Notes: generated by a model not told the origin, from the sequence alone. A DNA stretch of 64,000 nt from Daphnia carinata (GCF_022539665.2 NC_081332.1:496001-560000), one strand, 5' to 3'. Positions 18,900 through 30,477 are shown, counted from the stretch's first letter. A program made the numbers and translations.

Positions 18900-20090
18900 G
18901 AATCCAACGCCATTAAATTTTCAGAGCAATGGTGAATTAATGGAATGGCAAGTTAAGATTGGTTTCCAGATCCTGAAACGCCACAGAGAGCTTCCAATCC
19001 GAGCAGCGGAACCCACCAGCCAAGCGTGTGCATCGGCTTTAACAGACTTGTCGTTGATCGCTTCTTCACCCAACTGGTGCAAGTCTACGAGGAACATGAT
19101 TTCGGTACATCACAAATTTGGAATACGTGTACGCTCTCAATCGCGCTGTATACGGGATGGACCGCCTGGCTGCATTGGGATCGCAAATAGGACCGGATAG
19201 ATGGACAGTGCCCCATTCTTGCTGTGCCTTCAGCATTTTTTGAAACAGAGTGGTAGTTCAATAACATCTAGGCATCTACTTCTGCTAGACAATCATGTTA
19301 GCCACCTGGATATCAAGTGTGTTGAATTTGCGCGGCCACATGGTGTGGTGATGGTTACCTTTCCGCGTCATTGTTCACATCAATTGCAACCGTTGGACGT
19401 GTCCGTCTTTGTACCGTTCAAACATGCTTTGCGGCGAGAACAAGACGATTGGTTGGTCACACATCCCGGTGAAAGAATGCGGATCGATGATATTGCGCGC
19501 TTTACTAGGGTTGCTTCTATCGAAAATTTTAACCCGACGAACATCATATCTAGATTCCGTTCAACTGGAATTTGGCCATTCAATCGGCACGTTTATTTCC
19601 GACAATGATTTCTTGCCATCACAAACCAATGAACTAGAATTTCTCCATAATTTAATTATTTTTTATTTAAATTTCATTTGTTTAGTTTCGGTTGCGGCTC
19701 CAACTCCAGCTAAATCGTCAACAGCATCATCCTCGGAAGCGCTTACAAGTAACTAAATTGCAGTTCCACAATTTGTTTTTGAATTTTTCAAAAAAAATAA
19801 TAGGGAGCTTTGAAGACATACGTCCGTTCCCGCGCGAAAGCCATAGAAAAGCCCTCCAAGAGAAACGAAATGGTTCATCGCGCGTATAACGTCGACACCA
19901 GAAAAAAAAGCCCTCGAGGAAGCAAAAAATGACAGGACGAAAATGTACCAAGGAAAAAAAACAGCGCAAAGTATCCTTATTTCAAGTTAACGATGACGAA
20001 ACACAAAAATGAACCCACCCTCATTGCTCCGATTAAAAAACCCCGTTCTGGTCGTGAGGTCTTAGAAGTTAAAAGGACCAATTTGTAAAG
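18900..20090 (+). pseudogene. pogo/Tigger-like DDE transposase relic
   Basis: Cut-and-paste transposase of the Tc1/mariner superfamily, pogo branch, broken. About 19035-19125 in one frame holds the pre-catalytic region (FNRLVVDRFFTQLVQVYEE, then FGTSQIWNT). The codons for the first Asp (normally WNxDETG) are lost at that point. Segment 19201-19608 has LLLDNHVSH (second Asp, residue 30), then PRHCSHQLQPLDVSVFVPFK (third acidic residue, residue 66) and STGIWPFN. The next frame has DNDFLPSQTN. The C-terminal part (19800-20090) has EDIRPFPRESHRKAL and a basic tail typical of pogo proteins. Several frameshifts and a possible 19600-19685 intron-like gap. It lies inside the LTR insertion; its own termini were not found. 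Confidence 0.8.
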
Positions 20091-20296
20091 TTTTATAGCT
20101 TGTTTAAGAGCTGACCGGCATAACTCCAGCAACGGGGTTAGTCCGGTAACTCTATGCAAAATTTTGTATGAAAATTTTGATTCAGAAGTTAGCTTGCAAA
20201 TATTTTAAAAAATTGTTAAAGCCTATCTAGTTCTTCATATTCTAAAACAGAAAATATAAGTTGAGGACATATATTTGGCTTCCTGGTTACATAACC

Positions 20297-21583
20297 ATAA
20301 GTCAAAACGAACAATAGGGCTTCCAGAAAAAGGAAAAAGTAATTGTAAACGGACGAAAGTGTGCTGGTTATTTTGAAAATCATTTAAATCGTTGACCGTG
20401 TCCGCTCGTGAAATGTTTAAAGATTCCGCCATCTTCGGATTGAATATGTGAAAGTTCAAAGTTGTTTCCTGCGGATTCTGAAGTTGTTCTGTAACGTTGT
20501 TGGTGATTGCTCGAGACTCTCTTGCGCTTCTATCGGTTGGCTGAATCGCCGAGCAAACGGATAGTGTTGAGTGCGGTAGTGACTTGAACGTTGGTTTCTT
20601 CGGCGTGTTTGTCTTCTGTTCGGGATTTTTTCCGACAGCGGCGATACTTCCTGAGTTGATGCGGCCTGCAGTTGTGTTTGGCTCTTTTGCATGAATAACA
20701 GCGACTGACTCAATTGTATGTTTGTTGGTGTAATTGTTTGTTTGATATCCCTCGCCTGTTGCTCGTGGTATGGCTTGATGGCTTCCAGAAAATCGCTCAA
20801 TTTGTTCAAAATGAATACAACTTCTGGGTGCACCACCTCCAGATATGTGACCAACTAGTTTCTTTAAATATGAGGATCGGCTGTTGACTTCTGTCTGAAA
20901 CGTTTGTTGGGATGCCAACAATATCTACTCCAGAAGAATTGATACCTCGGACACCTCGAGAGTAAGGGGATAATACTCTAGGTCCTCGTCCTTATCTATG
21001 ATGTATCGTCTGTGAACGAAATTGACGATTTGCTTCGCTCATGTTGGTGTGATCTTTTGCGAAGTCTATGATGTCTTAAATCTATCCCTGCAGGCATGTC
21101 AGAAACTGTTTCACGTGTCTGGTGAAAATTGTTGTGAGCTTTGTCACCAGCTCCTCCGTTTTCATCTTCGCTATCCGTTTCGTTGGTCCACTTCTGGCTA
21201 TCACTTCCAGAATGGACATCAAGTATTTCAGAAGAGTCGTCTATTTCTTCCTGCTTGTGCTTGTGGGTTAACTTGGTAGTTCCTCCGGATGTCTTTCATC
21301 AACCACTCGAGATTGTCCCAGATTTTCGGGCCGCTTGACTGGAAACCCTTATCTATCTCCTTGAGCTTGTAGTGGCTAGTAATAGGAATGGCAACTGGCT
21401 TGTTGTTATCTGGAAAATGCTACCCTGATTCTTCCTCATATCTTGGTAAAGATGCTCGAGACTCACGTTGAGCTGGTCTTCCTGTTTTGAAAAGACTCGA
21501 AACGGTATTCGAGAGAGCATTTGTAAGGGACATTTCTTAAATACTAATTTAACCAGTAAAAAGGGTGAATTTCTTATAGTCAT
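20297..21583 (-). pseudogene. gag: N-terminal gag of A2
   Basis: Segments 21583-21353, 20921-20235 and 20854-20456 in different frames. The first (QLNVSLEHLYQDMRKNQGSI) matches A1 QLNVSLKHLFQEVKKNEDTI. The second has DTVNDLNDFQNNQHTFVRLQ, matching A1 ATVNDLNDFQTNQHTFSRLQ. Homology stops at about 20301, in the middle of a conserved gag motif, exactly at the LTR insertion. The true N-terminus is at the position equivalent to A1 2207, about 21490. Confidence 0.8.
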
Positions 21584-21701
21584 GGTGTTAGCTTTACTTT
21601 GGACACTAGGACAGGTTTACAGGAGTACGCGAAAGCTTATGCCCAACAGTAAAAATAATATCCGTCCTTGTGGAAGAAGTCGGAAAATCCCTGCACCATT
21701 A

Positions 21702-21895
21702 TGTAAAGCATTTTCTCGTGAGAAAGAATGAGTTTACGGAATTACGACCAATAATAATAGGAAAGAACTCGAGATGCGTTAACAGCAATGCCGAAATTAG
21801 GACAAAACGTATAGGATAAGATATAACAATAATGAAAAATAAGCTGGAAATTGGGAAAATAAAAGGATAATACAAATCGGGCTTACCGTGTTACA
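21702..21895 (-). repeat. 5' LTR of A2 (short form)
   Basis: TGTAAAGCATTTTC to TTACCGTGTTACA, 194 bp with TG/CA ends. The inner edge is preceded on the plus strand by CTGCACCATTA, a primer-site-like sequence also present in A1. The outer edge abuts family C RNase H at 21896, so A2 appears to have inserted into C. The LTR is much shorter than the solo LTR at 24919 (764 bp), so it is internally deleted or a different subfamily. Confidence 0.65.
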
Positions 21896-22310
21896 CCGTT
21901 GAAAGGGGAGTATAAGACGGCACAAGTCGAGATGGAATAAGAAACAAGATGGATTGTCGGATATGTTGCGTGTCCTTGCTCTACCCTCCCTTGTATAGAC
22001 TGACGCGACAGAGCATCTGCTTCCTCGTGCAGACTTCCTCTCTTGTAGCAGATGATAATGTCGTATTCCTGTAACGACAAACTCCATCTCTCCAGTCGGC
22101 CACTCTACTCATGCTTAGTCTTCAGCAACATAGGACATGATGATTGGTTTTCACTACGACCTTCGTACCCCAAATGTACCGTCGAAATTTCTTGATATCC
22201 CATGCAATGGCAAAGCACTCCTTCTCTGTGATTGTGTAATTTCTTTCCGACTTGTTTAACACTCTGCTAAAGAAACAAATAGGCATGGCATGCGCATCTT
22301 TCTCTTGCAT
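21896..22310 (-). pseudogene. RNase H of family C Gypsy, truncated
   Basis: Segment 22310-22122 is the RNase H core: ICFFSRVLNKSERNYTITEK, ECFAIAWDIKKFRRYIWG and VVVKTNHHVL (normally TDHxxL, so Asp is replaced by Asn). Segment 22080-21896 has LQEYDIIICYKRGSLHEEAD and ALSRQ, the conserved end (H-x2-E-ADALSR). It then stops at the A2 LTR. Integrase of C is not found in the window. Confidence 0.85.
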
Positions 22311-22504
22311 CAGCGCTACGCCTATTCAGTAGTCACAGGCGTTTGGGTGCACTTCAAATGCCTTCGAATAATCCGGATGCCCCGGCCGCACTCCCTTTAC
22401 CAGCGCTGCCTTCTACTCCGTAAAACTGCTTTGTTCCGGTTCTTCCCATCGGATGAACCATTCGCCTTCCATATCCGTAAGTGGGTACGCCGTCTTGGCG
22501 AAGT

Positions 22505-23230
22505 TCAGCGCGAACTTAGGTAAAAAAAAGTAAGGCGTACAAAGCTCTTAACCCACTGCCTCTTTGCTTTCTCATTAGCATTAAGGTTTGGACCTGGAAA
22601 CGTTTCGATGGCCTTACAGTGGTCAGGATCGGATTCAATTCCTGCTTTGCTCACGACGTTGCCCAACACCCGCACTCGCTCGTTTCCGAAGGTACACTTT
22701 TCAATTTTCAGCTTTAAATTCGCCCTCCGGAAGCAGGACAAAATTTTTCCCAGCCTCTCCAGGTGTTCACATATAATCAGTTCACTTCAAGCCTGCCCAT
22801 ATCATGTCCATAAGCCGTTGAAACGTGCTCGTTGCCGTGAACAATACAAACGGCATAACCCGGAACAGGTAGAGACCGTCAGGTGTCACAAACGCTGTCT
22901 TCTGGTATCTGGGACTGGTATCTGCCACTACCTGCTCTGAGGGTCTTTGACGCTGAAAAGCGTCGCTCCTTCCAGCTTTGATATTGCATCGTTGATGCGA
23001 AAAAGTGGGTAGACATCCTTCATCGTAACTTCGTTTAAACGTCTGTAATCGACACAGAATCGCCAGATCCCGTCCTTTTTCTTCACAAGGACGATTAGCG
23101 ATCACCAGGGGCTCTGCCCGGGTTCAATAACCCCTTGCCTTAGCATCTTTTCTACCTCCGCCTTAATCAGCTCCCGTTCCCACCAAGCGCTTCGCTTTGG
23201 TAACTGTTTAATTGGAGATGCATATCCAGT
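22505..23230 (-). pseudogene. Reverse transcriptase of family C
   Basis: Segment 23105-22782 covers the palm in fragments: RDLAILCRLQTFKRSYDEGC (a degraded FCVDYRxLN-YPLPxIDD region), then TAFVTPDGLYLFRVMPFVLF and TFQRLMDMIW. Segment 22741-22505 is the thumb (LKIEKCTFGNERVRVLGNVV, then FPGPNLNANEKAKRQWVKSF). The YxDD active-site codons are absent at 22742-22790, where the frame changes, so the catalytic core is deleted. Upstream sequence to 23230 is the start of RT (ELIKAEVEKMLRQGVIEP-like). Confidence 0.8.
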
Positions 23231-23379
23231 AGGGATAATATCTTCCAGAACAGTGCACTGGCCAAGAAAATCGCCTTCCTTATGATGTCCCTCCCCTCCT
23301 TTCTTCCGATATCAATCGCCCCGAGCTCCGCTGTCGGCTGCTAAACCCAGACATTTAATTCCTTAAAGAGTTTCAATAA

Positions 23380-23530
23380 ATTCATTAGTTGTCCATCTGC
23401 TGCTACCACCATGGGTTCATCCCATGGGGCAAACTTCAGCTTCAGCTTCCTTGCGAACGACGCCGAATTGACTGACATGTCAGTTCCGGTGTCAACTAAA
23501 GCTTCAACTGGACATCCACCAATCTAAATT
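23380..23530 (-). pseudogene. Retropepsin of family C
   Basis: On the minus strand around 23520-23470 the sequence codes GCPVEALVDTGTDMSVNSAS, a retropepsin active site of the DTGT type, and continues through a hydrophobic flap region to about 23385. It lies between the zinc knuckle (23667-23708) and RT, as expected. Confidence 0.75.
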
Positions 23531-23666
23531 TTTTCAGATGGCTGTTGATCACGGCCACTCCAGTCGCTTGACTTTGCTCTCTGTCACTCACGGCACCGGC
23601 CGCTTTTGGCTCCTCCCTCTCCGGTTTTGTAGGCTTTGACGTAGCTTCTCACTTCTTTTTCTTTAG

Positions 23667-23708
23667 ACAATTTCTTGCGATATGGGCTCCCTCATAACAA
23701 TTATAACA
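23667..23708 (-). other. CCHC zinc knuckle of family C gag
   Basis: Codes CYNCYEGAHIARNC, an intact C-X2-C-X4-H-X4-C nucleocapsid knuckle on the minus strand. The surrounding gag is not continuously open, but this motif is unambiguous. Confidence 0.8.
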
Positions 23709-24083
23709 TCGGAACAGGTTCTACTTCTTCGGCTTCCGGTTCTTTTCACCTTTTCCGTTGTCAATGCCCTTGATTCTTGACTGCCCTTTTGACTTGAGAC
23801 AGCTCCTCCCTTAGCTTCTGTATCTGCCGCTGGAGCTGTTGCACCTAGTCAAGGCCTGCTGCCCCAATGGGAGCCTTCTCATTCTAACGACGTGCATCCT
23901 CGTAGCCTCTTTTGTAGGCTGTTTTTACAGCATCCGCATGGAGTCTGGCTTTCTCAACAAATTCTGCACAGGTCGTGAATACGAGCACATAGAGCCTTTC
24001 GTAGAGTGACGGACCCCATAACACAAATCCATAACGTCATGATAGTATTCCGTTATGTCTTCATTTTTCTCTTGTACTCTCAT

Positions 24084-24437
24084 TCATAGTTTTCTCTCCA
24101 TCTGTCGCTTCAAGTTTACTGCAACAACCTGCTTTAAAAACAGTATCTTGAGCACAGGCACCTTCCTATCGCTCGGCCCTTGCTCTACCATGAACCTCTC
24201 CATCCGATCCTCCCAGTGCTCCAACCACGCGTTCCGCACCTCAAGGCATACAATCCACTTGTAGGCTGCTTCCTCGATCGACACGTCTATCGCCCTCGCC
24301 AAGTCAATATTTGTCCACCGGTTGTGGCGACCGATCCGTTCCAATGGATCAGTTGATTAAATAGCAATCTCCTTGGACGTACCACGAATTTCTCCGGCAC
24401 CTTATATGGGAAGATCAGCCGTTCCGCCATGTCATTC
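24084..24437 (-). pseudogene. gag: N-terminal gag of family C
   Basis: A methionine-starting frame at 24437 (MNDMAERLIFPYKVPEKFVV) lies only about 22 bases from the LTR edge. After a short gap the frame 24344-24084 continues with ERIGRHNRWTNIDLARAIDV and AYKWIVCLEVRNAWLEHWED. The pattern (YE)RIGRHNRW followed by A-x-KW fits a Retrotrans_gag capsid and parallels family B gag (RYEAAGDINRW ... ARNWY). A frameshift or small deletion lies near 24345. Confidence 0.7.
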
Positions 24438-24458
24438 ATACCAGAAATGGATCCCAAC

Positions 24459-24889
24459 TGTCCGTGAATTATTAAGAGTCAGAACAGGTTTAATTAAGTC
24501 GTATTTTATAGAAACATTAAGGTAAGGGGATAGTTTACTACACAATACTACTAATCGAAGCAAAGCAACAGGAGACAATACTTTACTCGGAGCCAAGTTC
24601 TTGTCTGAGCTTTTTCAGTTTCTGGATTAACCATGGAACTTCACATATTGGCAAAATGGCGTGATGTGGGAAGCGCTATAGGCATAACGCGTGCACCCAA
24701 TCAGAAAACGCGTTCGACGTGCATGGCGTGATGTTGGTGACGTACCGCCAGCATGAGTCAGCTAGCCGACGTTTATCTAGGTCAGCCGTGCTGCGTGCAT
24801 TGTACTGCAACTACAATGTCGAGGCTTGAATATTTATAAAGATGTGAAGCAGAAAAAGGTAATGAAGATATATGTTTGGCTTCGTTACA
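24459..24889 (-). repeat. 5' LTR of family C (complete)
   Basis: 431 bp from TGTCCGTGAATTATT to GGCTTCGTTACA, TG/CA ends on the plus strand. The family C gag start follows directly on the minus strand. The far end sequence resembles those of the solo LTR (25682) and the 17836-20296 insert, so these families are related. No 3' partner LTR is present in the window. Confidence 0.7.
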
Positions 24890-24918
24890 CTAATACAAAA
24901 AATTTTGTGGTCAGTACA

Positions 24919-25682
24919 TGAAAGATTCCCTTACTTATTATCAGGAGATGAATTGCCGTCAATTTTAAGTACTCAGAGGCGTTGTACCCACAATGATGAC
25001 TATATTTGTCTTAGTTTAAGCATGAAAATACAAAGAGGTTTTGAATGAAGACATAAGAGAAAGCTATTGAATAAAAAGGGAACCGGAAAGTGAAACGGAT
25101 AATTGTAGTGTAAGCTTACCGCAATAGCACGAGCAGAATATGAGAATAGATGCAAGATGACGACGTAGTGTAACACAACTCGTCGGCACGTCGATAAAAC
25201 ACGATACAAGAATTGAACACTCACTTAACACGAAGACAAAGATCAATTCTCAAACACAATATTACAATTTGAGAAAGCACAAGCTGAATGGGAACCTGAC
25301 CGTAAGAATCAGATACATGTCGGTAACTGACTTTCTTCTGGTCTTGAGTTCATCAAGAAACCTCGCATATTGGGCAATGATTAATTGCTGCGCAATTACT
25401 TGTCACCAATACATGAAATTTGATATGGCGTGATGATGGTGCAATGATGAGAAATGCTTGATCCCGCCAATCAAAGATGTTGTTACAAGTGGCTTTATGC
25501 CGATGAAATATGATATGACAGCGAGCAAGTGTTCATCTGGGTTACTCTGCTGCGTATATGTTATGGTGCAATATTATAATGACGCAGCTGTATAGTTGCG
25601 CAATTCATATGGTTTAAATGTGTACAAAATAATCATACAGAGACAAGAAATGTAAGGTAAAATGTTTATTGACTTCGTTACA
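24919..25682 (-). repeat. Solo LTR related to families A and C
   Basis: 764 bp, TGAAAGATTCCC to GACTTCGTTACA, flanked by GTACA (24914-24918) and GTACT (25683-25687), a 4-of-5 target duplication. No coding sequence inside. Its first 200 bp match the A1 LTR (GAGGCGTTGTACCCACAA), and its middle and right half match 17836-18740. It supplies the empty site for the MITE at 18323-18687. Most simply a solo LTR left by LTR-LTR recombination. Confidence 0.7.
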
Positions 25683-27921
25683 GTACTAAGTATTCAAATA
25701 ACGTAACAAGAAAATGAAGTGATAACAGATAGCCTGATAGGAAAAGAAAACCAGAGAATTGCCCCCCCCCCCCGAAATGCCCCTAAACGATCCAGAATTC
25801 CCAGATGAAGGGAATAAAGTTCGGCAATCTGGTTTTATCAACATTATGAGAACCTCAGAACATCGGAAATTTCTCTTAAGGTATTACAGTATTTGCTCTG
25901 AAGTAAAAAAAATGAAGAATTAACAAATAAGCATACCGCTTTAAGGGCACTACTCTTAACTGACACCACAGTTTTAATACGTTTGAACATTTTAAGCATT
26001 ATGGTCTAAAGACAGGCTATAAAAGCACCGATTGGTAATATGAATAAATGCATGAGATGGAAGAACAAAGTAGTTTAGAACCATAATTAAAGCCCGCTTT
26101 GTCAGTAATACTTGAAACAGTAGATGAAATTCACAATAACAGACCACCCAATGAAGTTGGAATAAAAGTTATCGCGCAAATTAAACATACTTCTGTAGAC
26201 AATACGAAAACGACCCTAGTACAACGACGACACTTGTCCAGTGACTACGCATTCACAGGCAAGTATGAATGCTTAGGTTTGAAAATCTCAGTTAACGTTC
26301 ACTCCATGCAACTATTTATCTAATGAAAAACTAAGAAGTTAGTAGGTCTTCTTTACCCAGACGGCGATCGTTGACCAGCCAAAAGAAGCCATGCAGAAAA
26401 ACATTTATGAAAGAGGTTTTTTACGGTTATCAGGATGCTTTTAAAGCAGCAGATTGTATTGTGTAACAGTTTCTAACGATCGCTAAACGTTGCATCAATC
26501 CTTCTTCGCGATCGATACAGAATGAGTCTGGTTTGGCAATTAGCTCAAGTCTTTATACTGTTAAGAGCTTTTTAGTTCGGCTTATATTTTTCTGACTATA
26601 CATACCACGACACAACGAAACGCAACGATGCTCGCCATAATGCCACAAAACAATTGTCGTCATAATTCAGTGACATAAAGGTACTCGCCACAATCTTACA
26701 AGGTAAATAAAGAATAGAACATACGAAAAAAGGATTTCCTTTCCGCTTATCTCCCACCTAATAACACTATATCAAACGTTAAGTGAACAACCTAGAATCA
26801 TCTAAAAACAGCTCATTGAATCTCCCCTTTTCTCGACTAGGTTGTTATAGATTTCTTTAGAAACCCGGGAAAGTTGACGATCGACGAGATAACGAAATGG
26901 TAAACGTTCACAGCTTGTTGGAATATCTTGTTTCTGCTCCTTTACATCCACAGCTGCTTGCGTTGACTGAACAAAGTATAAACACCTTAGACATATCCAA
27001 CAAAACGAAGTATTGGTAATGCAACTCATAAGTAATTAGTAACTGCCACAATTCCTAAGACGAATCTCTTGGTAATATTTCCACCCAAAATATCACAGTA
27101 TAAAAACCACACAAAAAATTGTTATCTAGTACTCGTCATCAAAATAAAAAGTTGTTAACAAAGCCAAACAACGAAGATTAAATACCTTCGTTTACATAGA
27201 ACATAATCGTTCTGGTCGTTTTAATGACTGGCTTGCATTCTAGAATCATGGCCTCGCGAAAGATAAAGCAACAGCTTGTTCCAAAGAACAAATCATGATG
27301 GATCGATTCGGATCGTGAAAGCAAGACTTATATACAAAGAATTTGAACCCACACGGCACATCTCCTTCCTGGGAACCTCCTAAAAGGCTCTTAGCCTCCC
27401 CAGCGCATCAATCATACCGTTGAGAAGTACTGAGGAGGGCCACAAGAGGCTGAAAAATCGTGGAGAAACATGCCAATATTTTCAATTCAAGAAATTGTTG
27501 GTGATATGCTCAGGAGTGCTTTAGGAGATCACTCCATGAAAGTAAGACTCATGAGTTTTAAAGTATCACAAAAACATTTGGCTCAAGTAGAATTGTTAGA
27601 TAATGTAAATTTTCAGCCATTTCAAATTAGAATTAAAAATTACAAATTTAGAATTAGGTAACGATAGTAGTATGAAATAGTAAAAAAATTATGCAATTGG
27701 AAAAGTTTGTCATGACCACTATAAATTGCAATATAAGTAATAAATATTTCTGATTTTGCTCTAATAGTATTTTGTTAAATGAACTCTATTAAATACAATA
27801 TAGTTCATGTTCTCCTGTAATTTTAATAAAATAGCATAAGAAAAAAAGGTTTTGTGAACCATTTAAGTAATGAGTAAACACCGCCGACGCCGACGCTTTT
27901 ACGCAATATATTGCCTACCGG
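25683..27921. other. No gene recognised
   Basis: AT-rich, without long open frames or recognisable motifs. A run of ten or more C lies near 25762-25773. The short frames (for example 26099-26323 and 27029-26802) show no motif I know. Confidence 0.5.
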
Positions 27922-28256
27922 CAGCCATTCCACTTCTAGGGATATTACCCTATTTAGGGGGATTTAAGGAAAATTTTTGGAATCTAGGGTTTCAAGGATT
28001 GTCCAGGGCCTATTTAATTTTCTGGGGATTTCTGGGGATTTTGAGATTTTTGACCCAACCGCTGTTGCCTTTGGCGCCTCTATGCAACTTCAAAAGTAAA
28101 ATGTTCCTCAATAAGAGCCACCAAGCTGGCAACGTTGAACGGTGCGCTTTTCAGAAAGTAACAGGGATTTTTCTAGGGATTTTATTTTTTTTAAATCTTC
28201 CCTAGAACGTCTGGCAACGTTCTAGGGATACCACTTTGCAGAAAGTGGAAACACTG
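27922..28256. mobile_element. hAT-type MITE with perfect 8-bp target duplication
   Basis: 335 bp starting CAGCCATTCCACTT and ending AAGTGGAAACACTG, that is CAG...CTG with a subterminal TTCCACTT inverted repeat. Flanked on both sides by CCTACCGG (27914-27921 and 28257-28264), an exact 8-bp duplication as made by hAT transposases. The interior has repeated TCTAGGGAT and CTGGGGATT motifs. It explains the 111-codon plus-strand open frame at 27870-28205, which is therefore not a gene. Confidence 0.85.
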
Positions 28257-28264
28257 CCTACCGG

Positions 28265-30059
28265 ATTGCCTCTAATTAGATATAGGACTAATGCCTTGGA
28301 TAAATAGAACTGACCTAGAATATTTTAAAAGCCAGTCCTATTTCACCGCCAATTCCAATAAAAAATAAAGTTTTTTAAATTGAATATACAATTTCCAATA
28401 TTCTGTTGTCGTTCATTATTCACTTTATGTTTTAGTTACATTCAATTCCTATAAAACTTATGTAAAGCCGCTGGGTATATCGATATATCAGACATATGGG
28501 ACTGAAGAGCCTGTCAGGCAGCTACCAGGCGACCAAAAAGAAGATTCTAAGAGGAATTTAGGATGGTTATGGAGAAGACTGAGGACGAAAGTAGGCAGTT
28601 CTGCAGAGGCACTGAGGAGCCCGTCGTGCCGTGTGGGAATCTTTTGAGAAAGTTATAGGAAAGGCTGAGATTACGGATATGGCACTAGAAAAGCGCAACT
28701 TATGTCCATTTTAAATGCTTTTCAGATGAAATACATTGAAACAACTAGGGATTTTAATAAGGTAAAGGAGGCTTTAGACCGCATTAGCATAAAAATGGTT
28801 TAGAACACTCATCGAAAACAGTAGAAGAAAACATGGAATGATGAGGTCAACCGGAATAAACGAGGATTTTCCAAGTGCTCAGTGTCATACCCTCCAGTTT
28901 ATAAATCAAGCAATTTATATTTTTGTGATTTTCACAACGATAGGGCTTTCAAAAAATAAGTATTTAAAACAAGAGAGTCAAAGCAATCATAAATGCCTTT
29001 GTTGTAAAACAAATTTGACATCGAGCGAGTTTTTAACTCTACATAACAATTTTAAGACCTACTTCCCCTGACCGTAAAGATGGGAATGGAAAAAAGAAAA
29101 AGTCCCGACAACATAATAACAGTTTATCATTGAAATCAGGATTCTTAGATAAGAATCAATATGCAAGCGAATACAACACAATAAGAATACAATAAGAATA
29201 CAATAAGAAGCGATATGCAAGGCATAATCGCTGTTAAGTTTTTTGTGCAGAAAAAAAAACGCTACGTCAAGCGCCTAGGCAAAAATCCATTATTGTAAGT
29301 GATTTTTTTGAAGATTGCGTCAAAGGGCATGATGCATTTGGGAGACATCAGTTTATCTATAATGGAAGATAACGATCCATCTTTAAGTTCCCGTATATTG
29401 ATAATCTCCAGGAAACAGCCAGTCTACTAGGGACTAGAGGAGAGGATGCTCACCTCTTTTACCCCTAAAATAGTTAGGGGAGGTAGGGCGCAATTGGAAC
29501 GCTAGGCACTTGAAACAAAAATTATACCACTCAAAGTATGACAGCGATTTTGTTCAAAAAATTTGAGATACAGGAATTAACGTTGCTTATTTTTAGAAAA
29601 ATTTGAGGCTTTAGACTCTAAAAGTTAACTGGCTATTATTCTATATATTTTTTAATTTAGTTGGACGATTTTTGTAATCGTAGGGAACAAAATAAGTTTT
29701 TTGTTCCAACCCCGCCCTACTTCCTCCATCCACTGACTTCAATAGTCCAACCGATGTGTCGGTTTTACCAAATATTTATCAGATATGGATTGAAGAGAAC
29801 CCAGAGAAATTAGTATATTAGTAAGAGATAATTATCACAGCTTCGCTTTTAAAACAAGTGAATTAGACCATACTAGTTTAGTGACACGTGTAATTAAAAC
29901 AAAAGGGAACGTCCAACACATCACCGGGTAATGGCACTTCCATAAAACAAAAACAAACAGCCCAAAAGAACCAATGGTGAATAGAATGATTCGTTTTTTA
30001 ATTTCTCCGTCAGCAACCGTTGTTGTATCAATAAGTAGGAAAACTGAAAAGGTCCGATT
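28265..30059. other. No gene recognised; may hold decayed 5' part of family E
   Basis: AT-rich. The RT relic at 30060 is on the plus strand, so gag and protease of that element should lie here, but I find no knuckle or DTG motif that I trust. A tandem AATACAATAAG repeat occurs at about 29170-29205. Confidence 0.4.
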
Positions 30060-30065
30060 GTACAG

Positions 30066-30477
30066 TAGATAGATTATAAAAAATTTAAAGGTATTACAAA
30101 AAAAGATTCGTTTGTCGTCGTCATCAAATGGAATGGTTTGGCGTTTGGTTTAGCAAACGCCCCTAACACGTTTCGGAGACTTATAATTTCAGTTTTACGA
30201 TGTGTTTTTGGAAAAATTTATCTCGTTTACCTTAATGGCATAATAGTTATTTCGATAACGCTCGGTGAACATATTTATAATTTTACAATGGTTTTAGAAA
30301 ATGCGCATCTGAAAATAGAACTGTTCAAATTAAATTTTTAACAAAGTCTGTTTCGTACCTTATTAACTTATTCACAGTTGAAGCATTATAGCCAGATACC
30401 GCTAAAATCAAAGCTCTAGTGTATTTAAAAAACATCTAATTCAGTTAATGAATTGAGATCTTTGTTGGGACTACCCT
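30066..30477 (+). pseudogene. Reverse transcriptase relic of family E Gypsy, left half
   Basis: Plus strand, opposite to every other Gypsy copy here. The frame at 30138-30341 reads FGLANAPNTFRRLI (family FGLxNAPxTFQRLM), then the catalytic motif as YLNGIIVIS (family YLDDIIVFS, so both catalytic aspartates are lost), then HLKIELFKLNF. Beyond the stop, 30370-30477 keeps the thumb: DTAKIKALVYLK and SVNELRSLLGLP. The frame ends at the BEL 5-bp site (30473-30477) and resumes after the BEL element at 41501 with YYRRFVK. Confidence 0.85.

Larger units (their letters stand above)
17836..20296. mobile_element. LTR-like insertion in A2 gag, itself carrying a MITE and a pogo relic
   Basis: Flanked by near-identical 10-mers: TAACTATAAG at 17826-17835 and TAACCATAAG at 20292-20301. 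Removing the block restores continuity of gag relative to A1 near 1020. Its left part (17836-18320 and 18690-18740) matches the inner and right half of the solo LTR at 24919-25682. Its right end, ATATTTGGCTTCCTGGTTACA, resembles the LTR edges TTGGCTTCGTTACA (24889) and TTGACTTCGTTACA (25682). The first roughly 80 bp of the LTR appear lost. Confidence 0.65.

Noticed and set aside
27870-28205. 111-codon plus-strand ORF
   Set aside because: It lies almost wholly within a hAT MITE with a perfect target duplication.
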